From the IMG/VR virus record IMGVR_UViG_3300050821_017205, positions 1 through 36,136 of that record: a stretch of DNA of 36,136 nucleotides; one strand, 5' to 3'. Both the position numbers and the translations under genes were made by a program. This DNA is from a virus. The notes beneath the pieces were generated by a model. It was not told the DNA's origin. It worked only from the letters and a program-made list of their open reading frames with translations, and did not search any database. Shown piece after piece: positions 8,708 through 17,900 of the stretch. Position 1 is the stretch's first letter. Each line of letters starts with the position of its first letter.

Positions 8708-8781
8708 TGGCTGCCTCGGATGGAATCGAACCATCAACTGTCGGTTAACAGCCGACTGCATGACCCTCATGCTACAAGGCA
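8708..8781 (-). tRNA. tRNA-Asn (anticodon GUU)
   Basis: Read on the - strand, a full cloverleaf: acceptor TGCCTTG with CGAGGCA, D-stem GCAT with ATGC, anticodon stem GTCGG with CCGAC around loop CTGTTAA, T-stem GATGG with CCATC around TTCGATT, discriminator G and an encoded CCA end. The anticodon GTT and G73 fit tRNA-Asn. The D-loop is short (7 bases). It starts 3 bases after the stop of the methyltransferase on the same strand, so the two probably share a transcript. Confidence 0.92.
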
Positions 8782-8784
8782 ACG

Positions 8785-9456
8785 TCAATACATTTTATTA
8801 TAAAACTCGGTTTGGACAAATATGAGGTTTGCCTGCATTCGGCAATAAGTGAAATAGCCCTTACTTGTCATAAGCGCCTTTGTCGGCTCAGCCTTCCAAG
8901 GCCTTATCTCAGAACAGACAACTTTTGGCTTACTTGAACTAAAGTCACAAGACTCGAGAACTTCATGGTCAAAACCTTCTATGTCTGTGAGCAAAAGATC
9001 GGGCCAAATGTTTTTACAATATTCTTTTAAAATCTCGTCGATTGTTTTCACTTCTATTTGCAACACTTCTTTGATCTGAAGAGAGGGGTCGTGATTTTTC
9101 AGCCAATTAACTTCATCAAGGGAAAAAGTATTAATGCCAGAGCCCTTGTTCCACATATAAAATGGCATGACACCTTTTTTAGCTCCAACCCCACAATTAA
9201 CGTTTATATCCTCTGGCCGATGCTCATGAAAAGCAGGCATGAGGCTTGGGTTAGCTTCAACATTAACTCCCCTTGAGCCCCTTAAATAAAGAAGAGCCGT
9301 ATTTGATATGGTCATAGGCGAGTGAGCGCCCAAGTCTAGATAGCTTGGCTTCCCGATCCCTAAGAGTTGAAAGATATTTACGAGCATTAAATCATCGCCG
9401 TGTTGGGCGTAGGTTTCGGTTCCCCATGGTTGTTCGTTTTTTCTCCATTCGGTCAT
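8785..9456 (-). CDS. FkbM-type SAM-dependent methyltransferase
   Basis: 223 residues. The SAM-binding start YLDLGAHSP (near 40), the acidic GVNVEANPSL and the family's DLLLTDIEGFDHEVLES are visible, as in FkbM methyltransferases that O-methylate sugars or small molecules. It overlaps the upstream glycosyltransferase as ATGA, so the two form an operon, with tRNA-Asn just downstream. The pair lies opposite to the surrounding structural genes. Likely job, by inference: modifying a surface glycan of host or virion. The exact acceptor cannot be told. Confidence 0.87.
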   Translation of the reverse strand: MTEWRKNEQPWGTETYAQHGDDLMLVNIFQLLGIGKPSYLDLGAHSPMTISNTALLYLRGSRGVNVEANPSLMPAFHEHRPEDINVNCGVGAKKGVMPFYMWNKGSGINTFSLDEVNWLKNHDPSLQIKEVLQIEVKTIDEILKEYCKNIWPDLLLTDIEGFDHEVLESCDFSSSKPKVVCSEIRPWKAEPTKALMTSKGYFTYCRMQANLIFVQTEFYNKMY

Positions 9457-10487
9457 AATATACTCTCCGCGGCTTGGAATACTTGTTCTGGGCTAATCTC
9501 GTCCATGCATTTGGGACTCATATAACCAATAGGACATTTGTCGTTCCAATTATCTTTAACTCCATAACAGGCTTCTTTACAGACAGAAGATTTAAGATTG
9601 ATGTTTTGAGAATAGCCGTAAAAATCAACAGGAGTTGGTCCCCACAAGACTATACATGGAACTTCCATGCGAGTTGCCCCATGAACAAGGCCCGAATCGC
9701 CGTCTATGTGAAGAGCTGATTTTGATAAAATATCAAAGCACTCGCTAATTGAGGTTTTATTGATCAAGCAAGAGTCAACACCGTCTATCTCACGTGATGT
9801 TTTTGAGCCAAGTTGAATGATCTTATAGTCTGGATATTTTTTCTTAAGCATTTTAACCAAACTATTCCAATGCTCCCATTTCCAGGTTTTTGTGGCTCTT
9901 CCAGAAACAATACTGGCGTTATAAACATCAAACCCGTCATGAACGGTTATGTATTTTTCAGGAATATTATTGGGCAAAAATTCATATTTTAAAGGTTCTT
10001 CGTAGCCTAAAGAATAAAGAGGGAAGGACCATCTGTTTTGTCCCATTTCTTTGGCAAAATAGGCGATTAGGAAAAACTTGTTGAAGTGACTTTTTAGGAT
10101 GGTTTCTAATCTAGGATGTTTTTTGAGGAAATCTTGTTGTTGTAAACATAGATTATCATGGTTTTTAATCAAAAACCCATGAAAGTAGTTCATCTGATGA
10201 AATTTGACGAAAGTATTGAACTCTAGCTTCCAGGTATAGTCTGGCATTTCTTTAAACACAGAGATTGGATCCCTGTAGAAGTATTTAAAAGCTTCTACAT
10301 GATAGGTATAGACTACTAGGTTAAATCTCTTCTGTAAGAATTTAATAGCATCGGTACTTATGATTATATCCCCAACGCCACCAGTTAAATGAATGGGCAA
10401 AAACGTTGGATCACTGGGGCTTGTATGCCTGATGTTTCTAAACTGCTCTATCTGAGGAGACATTAACGATTCTAGAAATTGATGCAT
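9453..10487 (-). CDS. GT9-family glycosyltransferase (heptosyltransferase-like)
   Basis: 344 residues from ATG 10487; in-frame GTG 10508 and ATG 10463 are alternatives, none with a clear ribosome-binding site. The N-terminal GGVGDIIISTDAIKFLQKRF and the C-terminal ALHIDGDSGLVHGA and PCIVLWGPTPVDFYG are hallmarks of family GT9, which includes ADP-heptose:LPS heptosyltransferases. Such enzymes build LPS core or related glycans in the cytoplasm. The C terminus has five Cys, possibly a small metal site. Coupled by ATGA to the methyltransferase. Probably acquired cargo that alters the host surface glycan; a virion-glycosylating role is the alternative. Confidence 0.87.
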   Translation of the reverse strand: MHQFLESLMSPQIEQFRNIRHTSPSDPTFLPIHLTGGVGDIIISTDAIKFLQKRFNLVVYTYHVEAFKYFYRDPISVFKEMPDYTWKLEFNTFVKFHQMNYFHGFLIKNHDNLCLQQQDFLKKHPRLETILKSHFNKFFLIAYFAKEMGQNRWSFPLYSLGYEEPLKYEFLPNNIPEKYITVHDGFDVYNASIVSGRATKTWKWEHWNSLVKMLKKKYPDYKIIQLGSKTSREIDGVDSCLINKTSISECFDILSKSALHIDGDSGLVHGATRMEVPCIVLWGPTPVDFYGYSQNINLKSSVCKEACYGVKDNWNDKCPIGYMSPKCMDEISPEQVFQAAESIL

Positions 10488-10510
10488 AATCTTAAGAAAA
10501 ATACACACGG

Positions 10511-10570
10511 CTGATCGTTTTTGTAAAGCACTTACCTAATTGTGTAGGACCTTGCCTACAAGCCGATCAG
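10511..10570 (+). promoter_or_regulatory. Nested inverted repeat between cargo block and neck genes
   Basis: CTGATCG (10511-10517) pairs with CGATCAG (10564-10570), and inside it TGTAGG (10543-10548) pairs with CCTACA (10555-10560) over a 6-base loop. It lies in the divergent gap between the GT9 gene (- strand) and the next + strand gene. It could be an operator or an mRNA leader; no T run follows, so it is not an intrinsic terminator. I see no confident promoter in this 114-base gap. Confidence 0.55.
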
Positions 10571-10622
10571 ACTAGTTGCTCCGACATTCTGATGGCATCA
10601 ACTCTCGGGGCTAGAGGGTCCT

Positions 10623-12185
10623 ATGGCTGGTAATCTCGGTAATAATGGTGGTCGTCTTTATTCCTTCGGTGCTCAACCCGTACTTGTTAACTGTAACTTC
10701 ATCGTAGACGTGGCAAATGGCAATGGTTATGGAAATAGGTCGTTAAAGGGTCAAGGCGTTAAAGCGGTTTATATGAATAGCTCAGCTTCAATTACTGGAA
10801 CTGTAGCTTCGAGTTCTCCCAACATCACTGCAATCTCCCAAGGGACATCTAGTCTTGTGGTCGGAATGCCAGTGCAAGGTACAGCAATACCCGCAGGCAC
10901 GACCATCGCGGCCATATTATCGAGTAACTCTGTTCAAATGAGCGCAAATGCTACCGGTGCTCACACAAGTGAGACAATCACTTACCAGGCTGTCGGAAGC
11001 CCCAACCCTGCGGCTGGTTATGCACTCATTCATCTTGCTAATAATTATAATGCATATCTTGGCGGATTCTCGGGGTTTGTATCCCCGGTAACTGGTGCAA
11101 ATATCGCTATTGACGCGACTGATGCGGCGCTTACCCTTGGAACCCCTTATGTTATTGTATCGGTTGGTCATGGTCCAGCTGGAGTTGCAACGATCGCCCC
11201 GGTGGCCGATAGCTCAGGCTCGCTCGCTAGCACGTACTTCATGCTCTATGATTCTTTCGGGAACTCTTTCTGCATTTGGTTTAGCGTTTCAGGAGTTGGA
11301 TCACCTCCGAACCTTGGGCCTGCCGCGGCTTATGGCCAAAGAGGTCTTCAATATATTCAGCAAAGCATTGTTACAAATGACACGGCTGCCACAATCGGCG
11401 CCGACCTCGTCGTCACGATTGGTCAACTTCAGTCTGGAATAGCCGGGCAACTTAGCTTCACGGCTTCGGGCACCACGACCGTGACCGTGACATCTGCAGT
11501 CAATACTCCACTTGGCGGTATCCCTCAAGACGGGAGTGCTTCGATTCCTTCTAGCAATAACCAAGTAACAAGCATTTGGTTTACGATCTCTTCTGGTTCT
11601 GCCAGCGCAGGATCCGTTTGGACCGACGGTTTTGGTAACCTCTATACAGTAGCGGCCACGATTTCAAGTGGTACGCTCTTGAAAACAAATGGTTATCAAC
11701 TTCCGGGCGCTGCGGCCGGGACATTGACTTTCGTATCGGGCTCTGGCGCATCAACCGCTCTTACCTATTCCGCTGCAGTAAGTGGAAAAGCAACGGGCTT
11801 TACGTTTGCTCTAACCACCAGCGATGACAATAACCTTGACTGGCATAACGTTGGTCTTCCGCGCGGAGTCACTCCGGCGGTTGGGGCTAGCTTTATAGCA
11901 ACCGCAACAGGAGCTGGTGGTAGCACGGGTCTCGTAAAAGCTGCCGGAGTATCAGGCATAAACTCAATTGAGGTTATTGGAAACGCCAATCTAAGTCTTG
12001 CTCCTCATGTGAGTGGAACGAGCCCTAATGTTGGCGGTTGGGTTTTGGTTCAATTCTTGGCAGCTACGAGCTCAAGCGTTACGACTATGATTCCAACAGC
12101 TCCGGCAGCCGGGTCTGTGGTCGGCATGAGCTTCTATGTTGATTCGAGATTGTCGCCTTCTAACTTGAACGCTCAATACGCCTAA
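10623..12185 (+). CDS. Virion protein with inserted beta module
   Basis: 520 residues, almost entirely small and beta-forming (Gly, Ser, Thr, Ala, Val). Residues about 55-121 form a module (NITAISQGTSSLVVGMPV...GTTIAAILSSNSVQMS) that interrupts a segment reading KGQGVKAVYM and then NPAAGYALIHLANNYN; a related module sits in the 1095-residue protein encoded at 14929. Following the capsid in gene order, it may be a decoration or head protein. AGAGGG lies 6 bases before ATG 10623. No enzyme motif seen. Confidence 0.8.
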   Translation: MAGNLGNNGGRLYSFGAQPVLVNCNFIVDVANGNGYGNRSLKGQGVKAVYMNSSASITGTVASSSPNITAISQGTSSLVVGMPVQGTAIPAGTTIAAILSSNSVQMSANATGAHTSETITYQAVGSPNPAAGYALIHLANNYNAYLGGFSGFVSPVTGANIAIDATDAALTLGTPYVIVSVGHGPAGVATIAPVADSSGSLASTYFMLYDSFGNSFCIWFSVSGVGSPPNLGPAAAYGQRGLQYIQQSIVTNDTAATIGADLVVTIGQLQSGIAGQLSFTASGTTTVTVTSAVNTPLGGIPQDGSASIPSSNNQVTSIWFTISSGSASAGSVWTDGFGNLYTVAATISSGTLLKTNGYQLPGAAAGTLTFVSGSGASTALTYSAAVSGKATGFTFALTTSDDNNLDWHNVGLPRGVTPAVGASFIATATGAGGSTGLVKAAGVSGINSIEVIGNANLSLAPHVSGTSPNVGGWVLVQFLAATSSSVTTMIPTAPAAGSVVGMSFYVDSRLSPSNLNAQYA

Positions 12186-12231
12186 AGCTAAGAGGAATTA
12201 ATAACTGACAACTATTTTTGAGAGATAAGAT

Positions 12232-13314
12232 ATGGCCGTTGTACAGAATATAATCTTACAAACTGGGAACGGCCAAAACCTTCTTACTTGGAACATAGTT
12301 ACAGGCGTTACAAATTACACCGTTCAAAGAAGTACAAATGGGGTAACTTGGACGACCATAGCCTCGCCCACGAACAATTATCTACTTGATACAACTGTCA
12401 GCATCGGGACCAATTATTTTTATCAGGTAAGTGCGGGAACTGGATATTCCCTTAGTCAGCCAAACTCGATCACCCCGTGTGCTCCAGGCCAGATTAATCT
12501 AGGCTACCTAAGGTATGAAGCAAGACGTAGGGCCGATATGCCTAACTCAAACTTTGTAACCAATGATGAATATAACCTGATGATCAATCAGTCAGCTCTT
12601 GAGCTTTACGGACTGCTCGTTCAAAAATATGGAGAGGATTATTTCTTAGCTCCGTTGCAGGTTTTTCAAAGTCAGGGACTTCTCTTTTATCCACTCCCTA
12701 ATGGAGTTAACTTTTTAAATATCAATGGCATGCCAAACTCAAATGGTGTGCCCGCTCCGGCATGTTTCAAGGTCCATAAAATGGAAGTTAATTCGTTTGG
12801 AGCAAATGCCAGTAGCGTTAACGGATGGGTTCCGATGTCTCGGTGTAATGCGGCTGATCTAGATAAATACAACCTCTTACTCGGAGCTACAGCGAACTAT
12901 GTAGCTGGTCAATATTGCCAATTTCAGTATCGAGAGATGGGTACGAACGTGGCCATAATCCCGGTGAATAGTGGTCAAAGTTTTAGATTATGGTACGTGC
13001 CCCTAGCTCCTCAATTACTCCAAGATACAGACATGATGCCCTACAGTTATTCTGGGTGGCATGAATATGTGGTTGTAGATGCCGCAGCAAAGGCTTTGGC
13101 CAAAAAACAATTTTTTGACCAAGCTCAAGAACTTTTAAACAGAAAAGCTCAATTAGAGATCAGAATTGAAACTGAAGCGGCCAACAGAAATGTTGGAGCT
13201 CCCAATACTTCTACAAATAGCCGTTCCATGTATGGAGATCCAAACTTTGGAGGCGGTATGTTTGGCAATGGAGGTTGGGGTGGGTCATTTGGAGGCGGAG
13301 GCTACGGATATTAA
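12232..13314 (+). CDS. FN3-domain / neck (head-tail connector-like) protein
   Basis: 360 residues in three parts. Residues about 1-85 look like a fibronectin type III domain (NLLTWNIVTGVTNYTVQRST with the usual Trp and Tyr, then YFYQVSA). Residues about 88-300 resemble neck or adaptor proteins (YLRYEARRRADMPNSNF, LMINQSALELYGLLVQKYGE, a C-terminal helix KALAKKQFFDQAQELLNRKA). The last 40 are a Gly/Asn/Tyr-rich flexible tail. FN3 domains often decorate phage virions, perhaps giving weak surface binding. GAGAGATAAGAT precedes ATG 12232. The stop overlaps the next start (TAATG). Confidence 0.8.
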   Translation: MAVVQNIILQTGNGQNLLTWNIVTGVTNYTVQRSTNGVTWTTIASPTNNYLLDTTVSIGTNYFYQVSAGTGYSLSQPNSITPCAPGQINLGYLRYEARRRADMPNSNFVTNDEYNLMINQSALELYGLLVQKYGEDYFLAPLQVFQSQGLLFYPLPNGVNFLNINGMPNSNGVPAPACFKVHKMEVNSFGANASSVNGWVPMSRCNAADLDKYNLLLGATANYVAGQYCQFQYREMGTNVAIIPVNSGQSFRLWYVPLAPQLLQDTDMMPYSYSGWHEYVVVDAAAKALAKKQFFDQAQELLNRKAQLEIRIETEAANRNVGAPNTSTNSRSMYGDPNFGGGMFGNGGWGGSFGGGGYGY

Positions 13315-13463
13315 TGAGCATAGAGGCGCCAGTGTTGATAACGGATATACAAATAAGAGTCGCGGCTAACGGGTTCATAGCTGTTTATAATTCTAAAGAA
13401 TATGTATTTTTAACATCGGCAGCGTTGAACGCTTGGATTACAGCGACATCTGTAGCTGGTTAA
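13314..13463 (+). CDS. Small 49-residue protein in the neck/tail operon
   Basis: ATG 13314 shares its A with the TAA of the preceding gene and has GGAGGCGGAGG upstream. The product (MSIEAPVLITDIQIRVAANG...) is short, beta-like at the start and Ala/Thr-rich at the end, and stops directly before the next ATG. The tight packing on both sides supports a real gene. No family is recognised. Confidence 0.65.
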   Translation: MSIEAPVLITDIQIRVAANGFIAVYNSKEYVFLTSAALNAWITATSVAG

Positions 13464-13760
13464 ATGGCTCTTAATTTATTTAAAAGCCCTGATCAGACAT
13501 TGATGCTGCTTCAAAAGCAGTGGCTGTCTCAACTTAATCCATTGCTTGCGAATATCTTGAGCCAAGGTTCACTTTTAACGAACCAAGAACTAATAGACGG
13601 TAACACCACGTTTAATCATTATTTAGGAAAGCAAATGACTGGCTGGATATTAGTAGATCAAAATGCCGCGGCTCAGATTTACAGAAGTCAGCCATTAAAT
13701 ACGCAAACATTAACTCTTACAAGCAATGCTGTTGTTACAGTATCGCTATGGATATTCTAG
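13464..13760 (+). CDS. Small tail-associated structural protein
   Basis: 98 residues beginning MALNLFKSPDQTLMLLQKQW, then NPLLANI, a central NHYLGKQMTGWILVDQ and a C terminus with TLTLTSNAVVTVSLWIF. The pattern of a helical start, LGKxxxGW and a beta strand ending in VF/IF is shared by many small phage tail or fibre-linked proteins as I recall them, but without a proven function. It starts immediately after the stop of the previous gene and ends one base before the next ATG. Confidence 0.75.
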   Translation: MALNLFKSPDQTLMLLQKQWLSQLNPLLANILSQGSLLTNQELIDGNTTFNHYLGKQMTGWILVDQNAAAQIYRSQPLNTQTLTLTSNAVVTVSLWIF

Positions 13761-13761
13761 G

Positions 13762-14925
13762 ATGAGCACTACTACTTTTACTCCTAACATGAATTTGATT
13801 GTTCCAACGGTTGGGGCCAACGGAGATCCGGGCCCTGATTATGGCAATAATCAAAATCAAGATTTATTCATTCTAGACGGACATACTCACGCACCAGGGA
13901 GTGGCGTTCAAATAACCCCAGCGGGTCTTAACATAAACTCAAACCTGAGCTTCCAAAATAATTCACCTTATAATGTTTACTCAGTTATTTTTAGCAGCCC
14001 CGCTTCGACGTCGTCACTAACTAGGATTTATACAAACACCCAGAGCGGCGGCGGGTTAATTGATCTGTTCTATAACGATGGGGCTGGCAACGTCATAGCC
14101 TTAACAAAAGCAGGTGCCGTCAATGCCACCATTGCTAGCATTCCAGGCGAAAGTTATTCCGGCGGAACATTTACTTGGGTTCAGGGAAATGGTTCTACAA
14201 CTCCTGCTAATTTCGATATCGGCTCGATCACTATTAGACCCAATACGGCAGGCACAACCAATGGAGTGGTTCTAGGCCCGCCTTCGGGGATTTCTTCACT
14301 ATATAACGTTCAATTGCCGTTTGTTCCCGGCAGCGCAACATCGATCATGCAACTAGATACCTCAGGAAACATGAGTGCTAGCCTTGTTGTTGATAATTCA
14401 ACCCTTGAAATATCAAGTCAGATACTTCAAATAAAACCGCAAGGCGTAACTCAAGGGTTATTGGCTCCTAGAACTGTCAGCGCTACGGGTCCGCTCGGAG
14501 GTATAGCATTATCGTCAAGTTGCGGAACATTTTCCACAAGCAGTACCAGTGTCGTAAATGTAACTAATCTGAGTGTTACTTTGGTTACAAGTGGGAGACC
14601 GGTTTTTGTCGGATTAATCAATGACGGAAACGGAACAAATCCGGATTTTGTTCAAATAGCCTCTACTAGTGGTATTTTAAATGGAGAATCTTCTGTCTTA
14701 TTCCTTAATGGATCAACTGTGATCAGTAAATCCAACCTTCAAGACGTCGGCGCTTCTAATGCTGGAACACTTTCTAATGGAATCCCGGCCTCTGCTTTTA
14801 GCATGATTGATTTAACTGTAAACGGTTCTCCAGGAACCTATACATACAAAGTCCAGGCAATAGTAGCTGCAGCAAACCAATCGATATCGATACAATATGC
14901 CACCCTTATTGCTTATGAGTTATAA
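13762..14925 (+). CDS. Tail-fibre-like structural protein
   Basis: 387 residues from ATG 13762; the frame is open further upstream, but this start follows the previous stop by one base. The N terminus TFTPNMNLIVPTVGANGDPG and GHTHAPGSGVQITPAGLNIN is a common head of phage fibre or spike proteins (HTHxxGSGxxITPAGLNIN). The rest is beta-rich with Gly, Ser and Thr and ends SIQYATLIAYEL, a sheet typical of fibre tips. Likely host-contact or tail-attached. Confidence 0.78.
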   Translation: MSTTTFTPNMNLIVPTVGANGDPGPDYGNNQNQDLFILDGHTHAPGSGVQITPAGLNINSNLSFQNNSPYNVYSVIFSSPASTSSLTRIYTNTQSGGGLIDLFYNDGAGNVIALTKAGAVNATIASIPGESYSGGTFTWVQGNGSTTPANFDIGSITIRPNTAGTTNGVVLGPPSGISSLYNVQLPFVPGSATSIMQLDTSGNMSASLVVDNSTLEISSQILQIKPQGVTQGLLAPRTVSATGPLGGIALSSSCGTFSTSSTSVVNVTNLSVTLVTSGRPVFVGLINDGNGTNPDFVQIASTSGILNGESSVLFLNGSTVISKSNLQDVGASNAGTLSNGIPASAFSMIDLTVNGSPGTYTYKVQAIVAAANQSISIQYATLIAYEL

Positions 14926-14928
14926 TAG

Positions 14929-17900
14929 ATGCAATCAATCTCACCTCAGCCTGTAACTATAAACTTCACTCAAGGCGTAAATCTAAAAACAGATCCGTGG
15001 CAGGTTCCATTGGGTCAATTCTTAGCTCTAGAAAATAGCGTATTTACAATTCAGGGGTTACTTAAAAAAAGAAACGGTTACGGCTTACTCGCAACGATAA
15101 CCGGAGCCTCGACGATCACAACATATTTGGGTAATTTGCTAGCTCTAGGAACGGAGTTGACCGTTTTCTCGGAAGAGTCAAATAGTCTTATAGCCGCGGG
15201 CGCTATTCAACCAATGGCCCTTAGCGTTTTGCCTTTAGTAAGGTCAGCCACATCTCAGACGACGGTGGACGTTGCGATTGCGCCAAACGGTTTATCATGT
15301 GAGACATGGTTAGATTCAGATGGGAACACTTATTATCAAATAAACGATTCAGCTACCGGTGGAACGATAGTTCCTAAGGTGGCCATAACAAACGGCACTG
15401 ACGTTAATGCCACGATGTCGAGAGTTGTTGTTCTGGGTAATTATTTTATTATTACCTACCTCGCAACAGTTTCAAGTAACGCAACTATTAGGTATCTCGC
15501 CATTCCATACGGGAACCCGACGTCTCCGTTGCCTCGAGTTTCAGTCTCGACTGCCATAACCGGCATTGCTGCGGCCTATGACGCCTTAAGCGTTAGCATA
15601 AACGCAGGGATTTTGTATCTAGCCTGGGAAGACTCGGGAGTTATTAAGCTAACTCAAATAAGTAATACGTTAGTTTTAGGAGCGGTCGTTACTTTGTCCT
15701 CCGCCGGAGCAGATCTTATTTCTCTAGCGTTTGACCTGACTAGAAATCAGTTATGGGTGTCTTTTTATAAACTGAGTTCAAATACTATTAAAGTAGCAGC
15801 CTATGATTCTCATTTGTCTTCCATTCTAGCGATCACGTCGATTGTCACATCCATTACTTTAAACAACGGCCTTACCTCGACCGCTACGGGCGGAGTTGTC
15901 AGTGTTTTCTACGAAGTAAGCAATACTTACTCTTATGACTCGACGCTTAGGACTGATTATTTATCTTTCAATACTTGCACAATAGGTGGAACAGCCGGAA
16001 CTCCCGCTATTATTTTAAGAAGTGTTGGTCTTTCAAGCAAAGCTGTTCTAGTCAACGGCACCTCCTATATGCTTGTGACCTATAGTTCCGCTTATCAACC
16101 GACATATTTTTTAATAAATCAAACTGGTAAAATTTTAGGGAAGCTCGCTTATTCAAATGGTGGCGGGTATATAATTAATCAGATTCTACCTCAGATTAAT
16201 TTGTCCCAAGACTCAAATAGTAATCCGATATTTAAAATCGGATATTTATTTAAGGACTTCTTAGCTAGCATTGCAAACCCTCAAGGGCCAATGGCTTTAA
16301 ACGTCGGGACCAATAAAACAATGGGAGCAAGCGCTCCACCCGTTTACGCTCAGACGGGTATTAATATTGTCTCCTGGACGTTCAATGCTCCGGCGCGAAG
16401 TGCCGAGACGGGCCAAATACTTCATGTGGGTATGGGCTTTCCGGTCATGTTTGATGGTGTAGCTCCTGTTGAGCATCAATTTCATATTTGGCCAGATGCT
16501 TTAGAGGTTGCGACTGCAAATAGTGCTGGCGGACTTTTAGCTCAGCAATATTTTTATCAGGGCATTTACAATTGGACTGACGGACAAGGCAACCAACAAT
16601 TTAGTGCGCCCAGTGTTGCTATTTCAGTTACTGCGGCGGCTGGCACGTTAACGTTTCATTCTGTGTTTTCATCAGGCGACACTACATTAACTGTGAGTTC
16701 TGTCTCTGGTCTCTTTGTTGGTCAGATTATAACTGATACAACGACCGCCGGAAACATAACCGCAAATACTAAAATCATCGCTATTAGCGGGAGCACGATC
16801 ACCCTTAGTCAACCCGCGGCTGGGAGCTCTACAACGACCCCGGGTGACGCTCTTAATACGGTTAATACAGCTACAAATACGGTTTATTTCCCAACGCTAA
16901 GACTGACCGATAAAACAGCCAATAAAGTGAGACTCAATCTTTATCGCTGGTCGCAGGCTAATCAGAACTTTTATGAAGTGACTTCAGTCTCAAGCCCAAC
17001 GCTTAATAACCCAGCTGTTGACTATGTAACTATTACAGACACTCTAAATGACGTCTCTATTGTCGGGAACAGTCTGCTTTATACGACGGGCGGAGTGGTT
17101 GAAGATATAGCGGCTCCTTCATTTTCTGTCTGCACGATGTTTGACGACAGGCTTTGGGTCTTAAGTGCCGAGGACGGTCTATTTTGGTATTCAAAGCAGG
17201 TTTTACCAGGAACGGGCGTTGAATTTAGTAACCTGTTTACTTACTACGCTGCTCCCATCCAAGGAGCTCAAGGGTCGACGGGCCTTCCGACGGCAGCATG
17301 TCCCATGGATACAGAACTCCTCATCTTTAAGAAAGAGGCCATAAGCTATGTCAATGGGACCGGGCCCGATAATACTGGAGCTGGCTCAACCTATTCGGCA
17401 ACTCCAAATTATATTAGCTCAACCGTTGGTTGTACAAACCCCGACAGTATTGTTCAGACCGACCAAGGGGTTATGTTTCAGAGTGACAAGGGTATTTGGA
17501 TGGTCACTCGTGGTCTTGGTTTAGAATACATTGGCCAAGCCGTTGAGGGTCTAGTTATTGGCAATGTTGTATTATCGGCATCGGTTATTCCCGAAACAAC
17601 CCAAGTAAGGTTCATCATGAATACGGGAATAACTCTCATGTATGATTATTTTTATAAACAGTGGGGATGGTTCACGAATACGCCTGGCGTTTCAGCTACT
17701 CTCTATCAGGGGCTTCATACCTACCTTGATAAATATAGTAGGGTTTTGCAGGAAACTCCTGACGAATATCTAGACGTGGCAACTCCCGTGGTTATGTATG
17801 CTTTGACAAACTGGATTCAACTTCAGGGGTTATCTGGTTACCAGAGATTACTGGAAGTTCAACTCTTAGGCAAATACATCTCGCCACATACATTAAATGT

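Noticed and set aside
8600-8803. A 67-codon + strand frame across the capsid end
   Set aside because: It runs through the terminator and the tRNA gene, so it cannot be a real gene.
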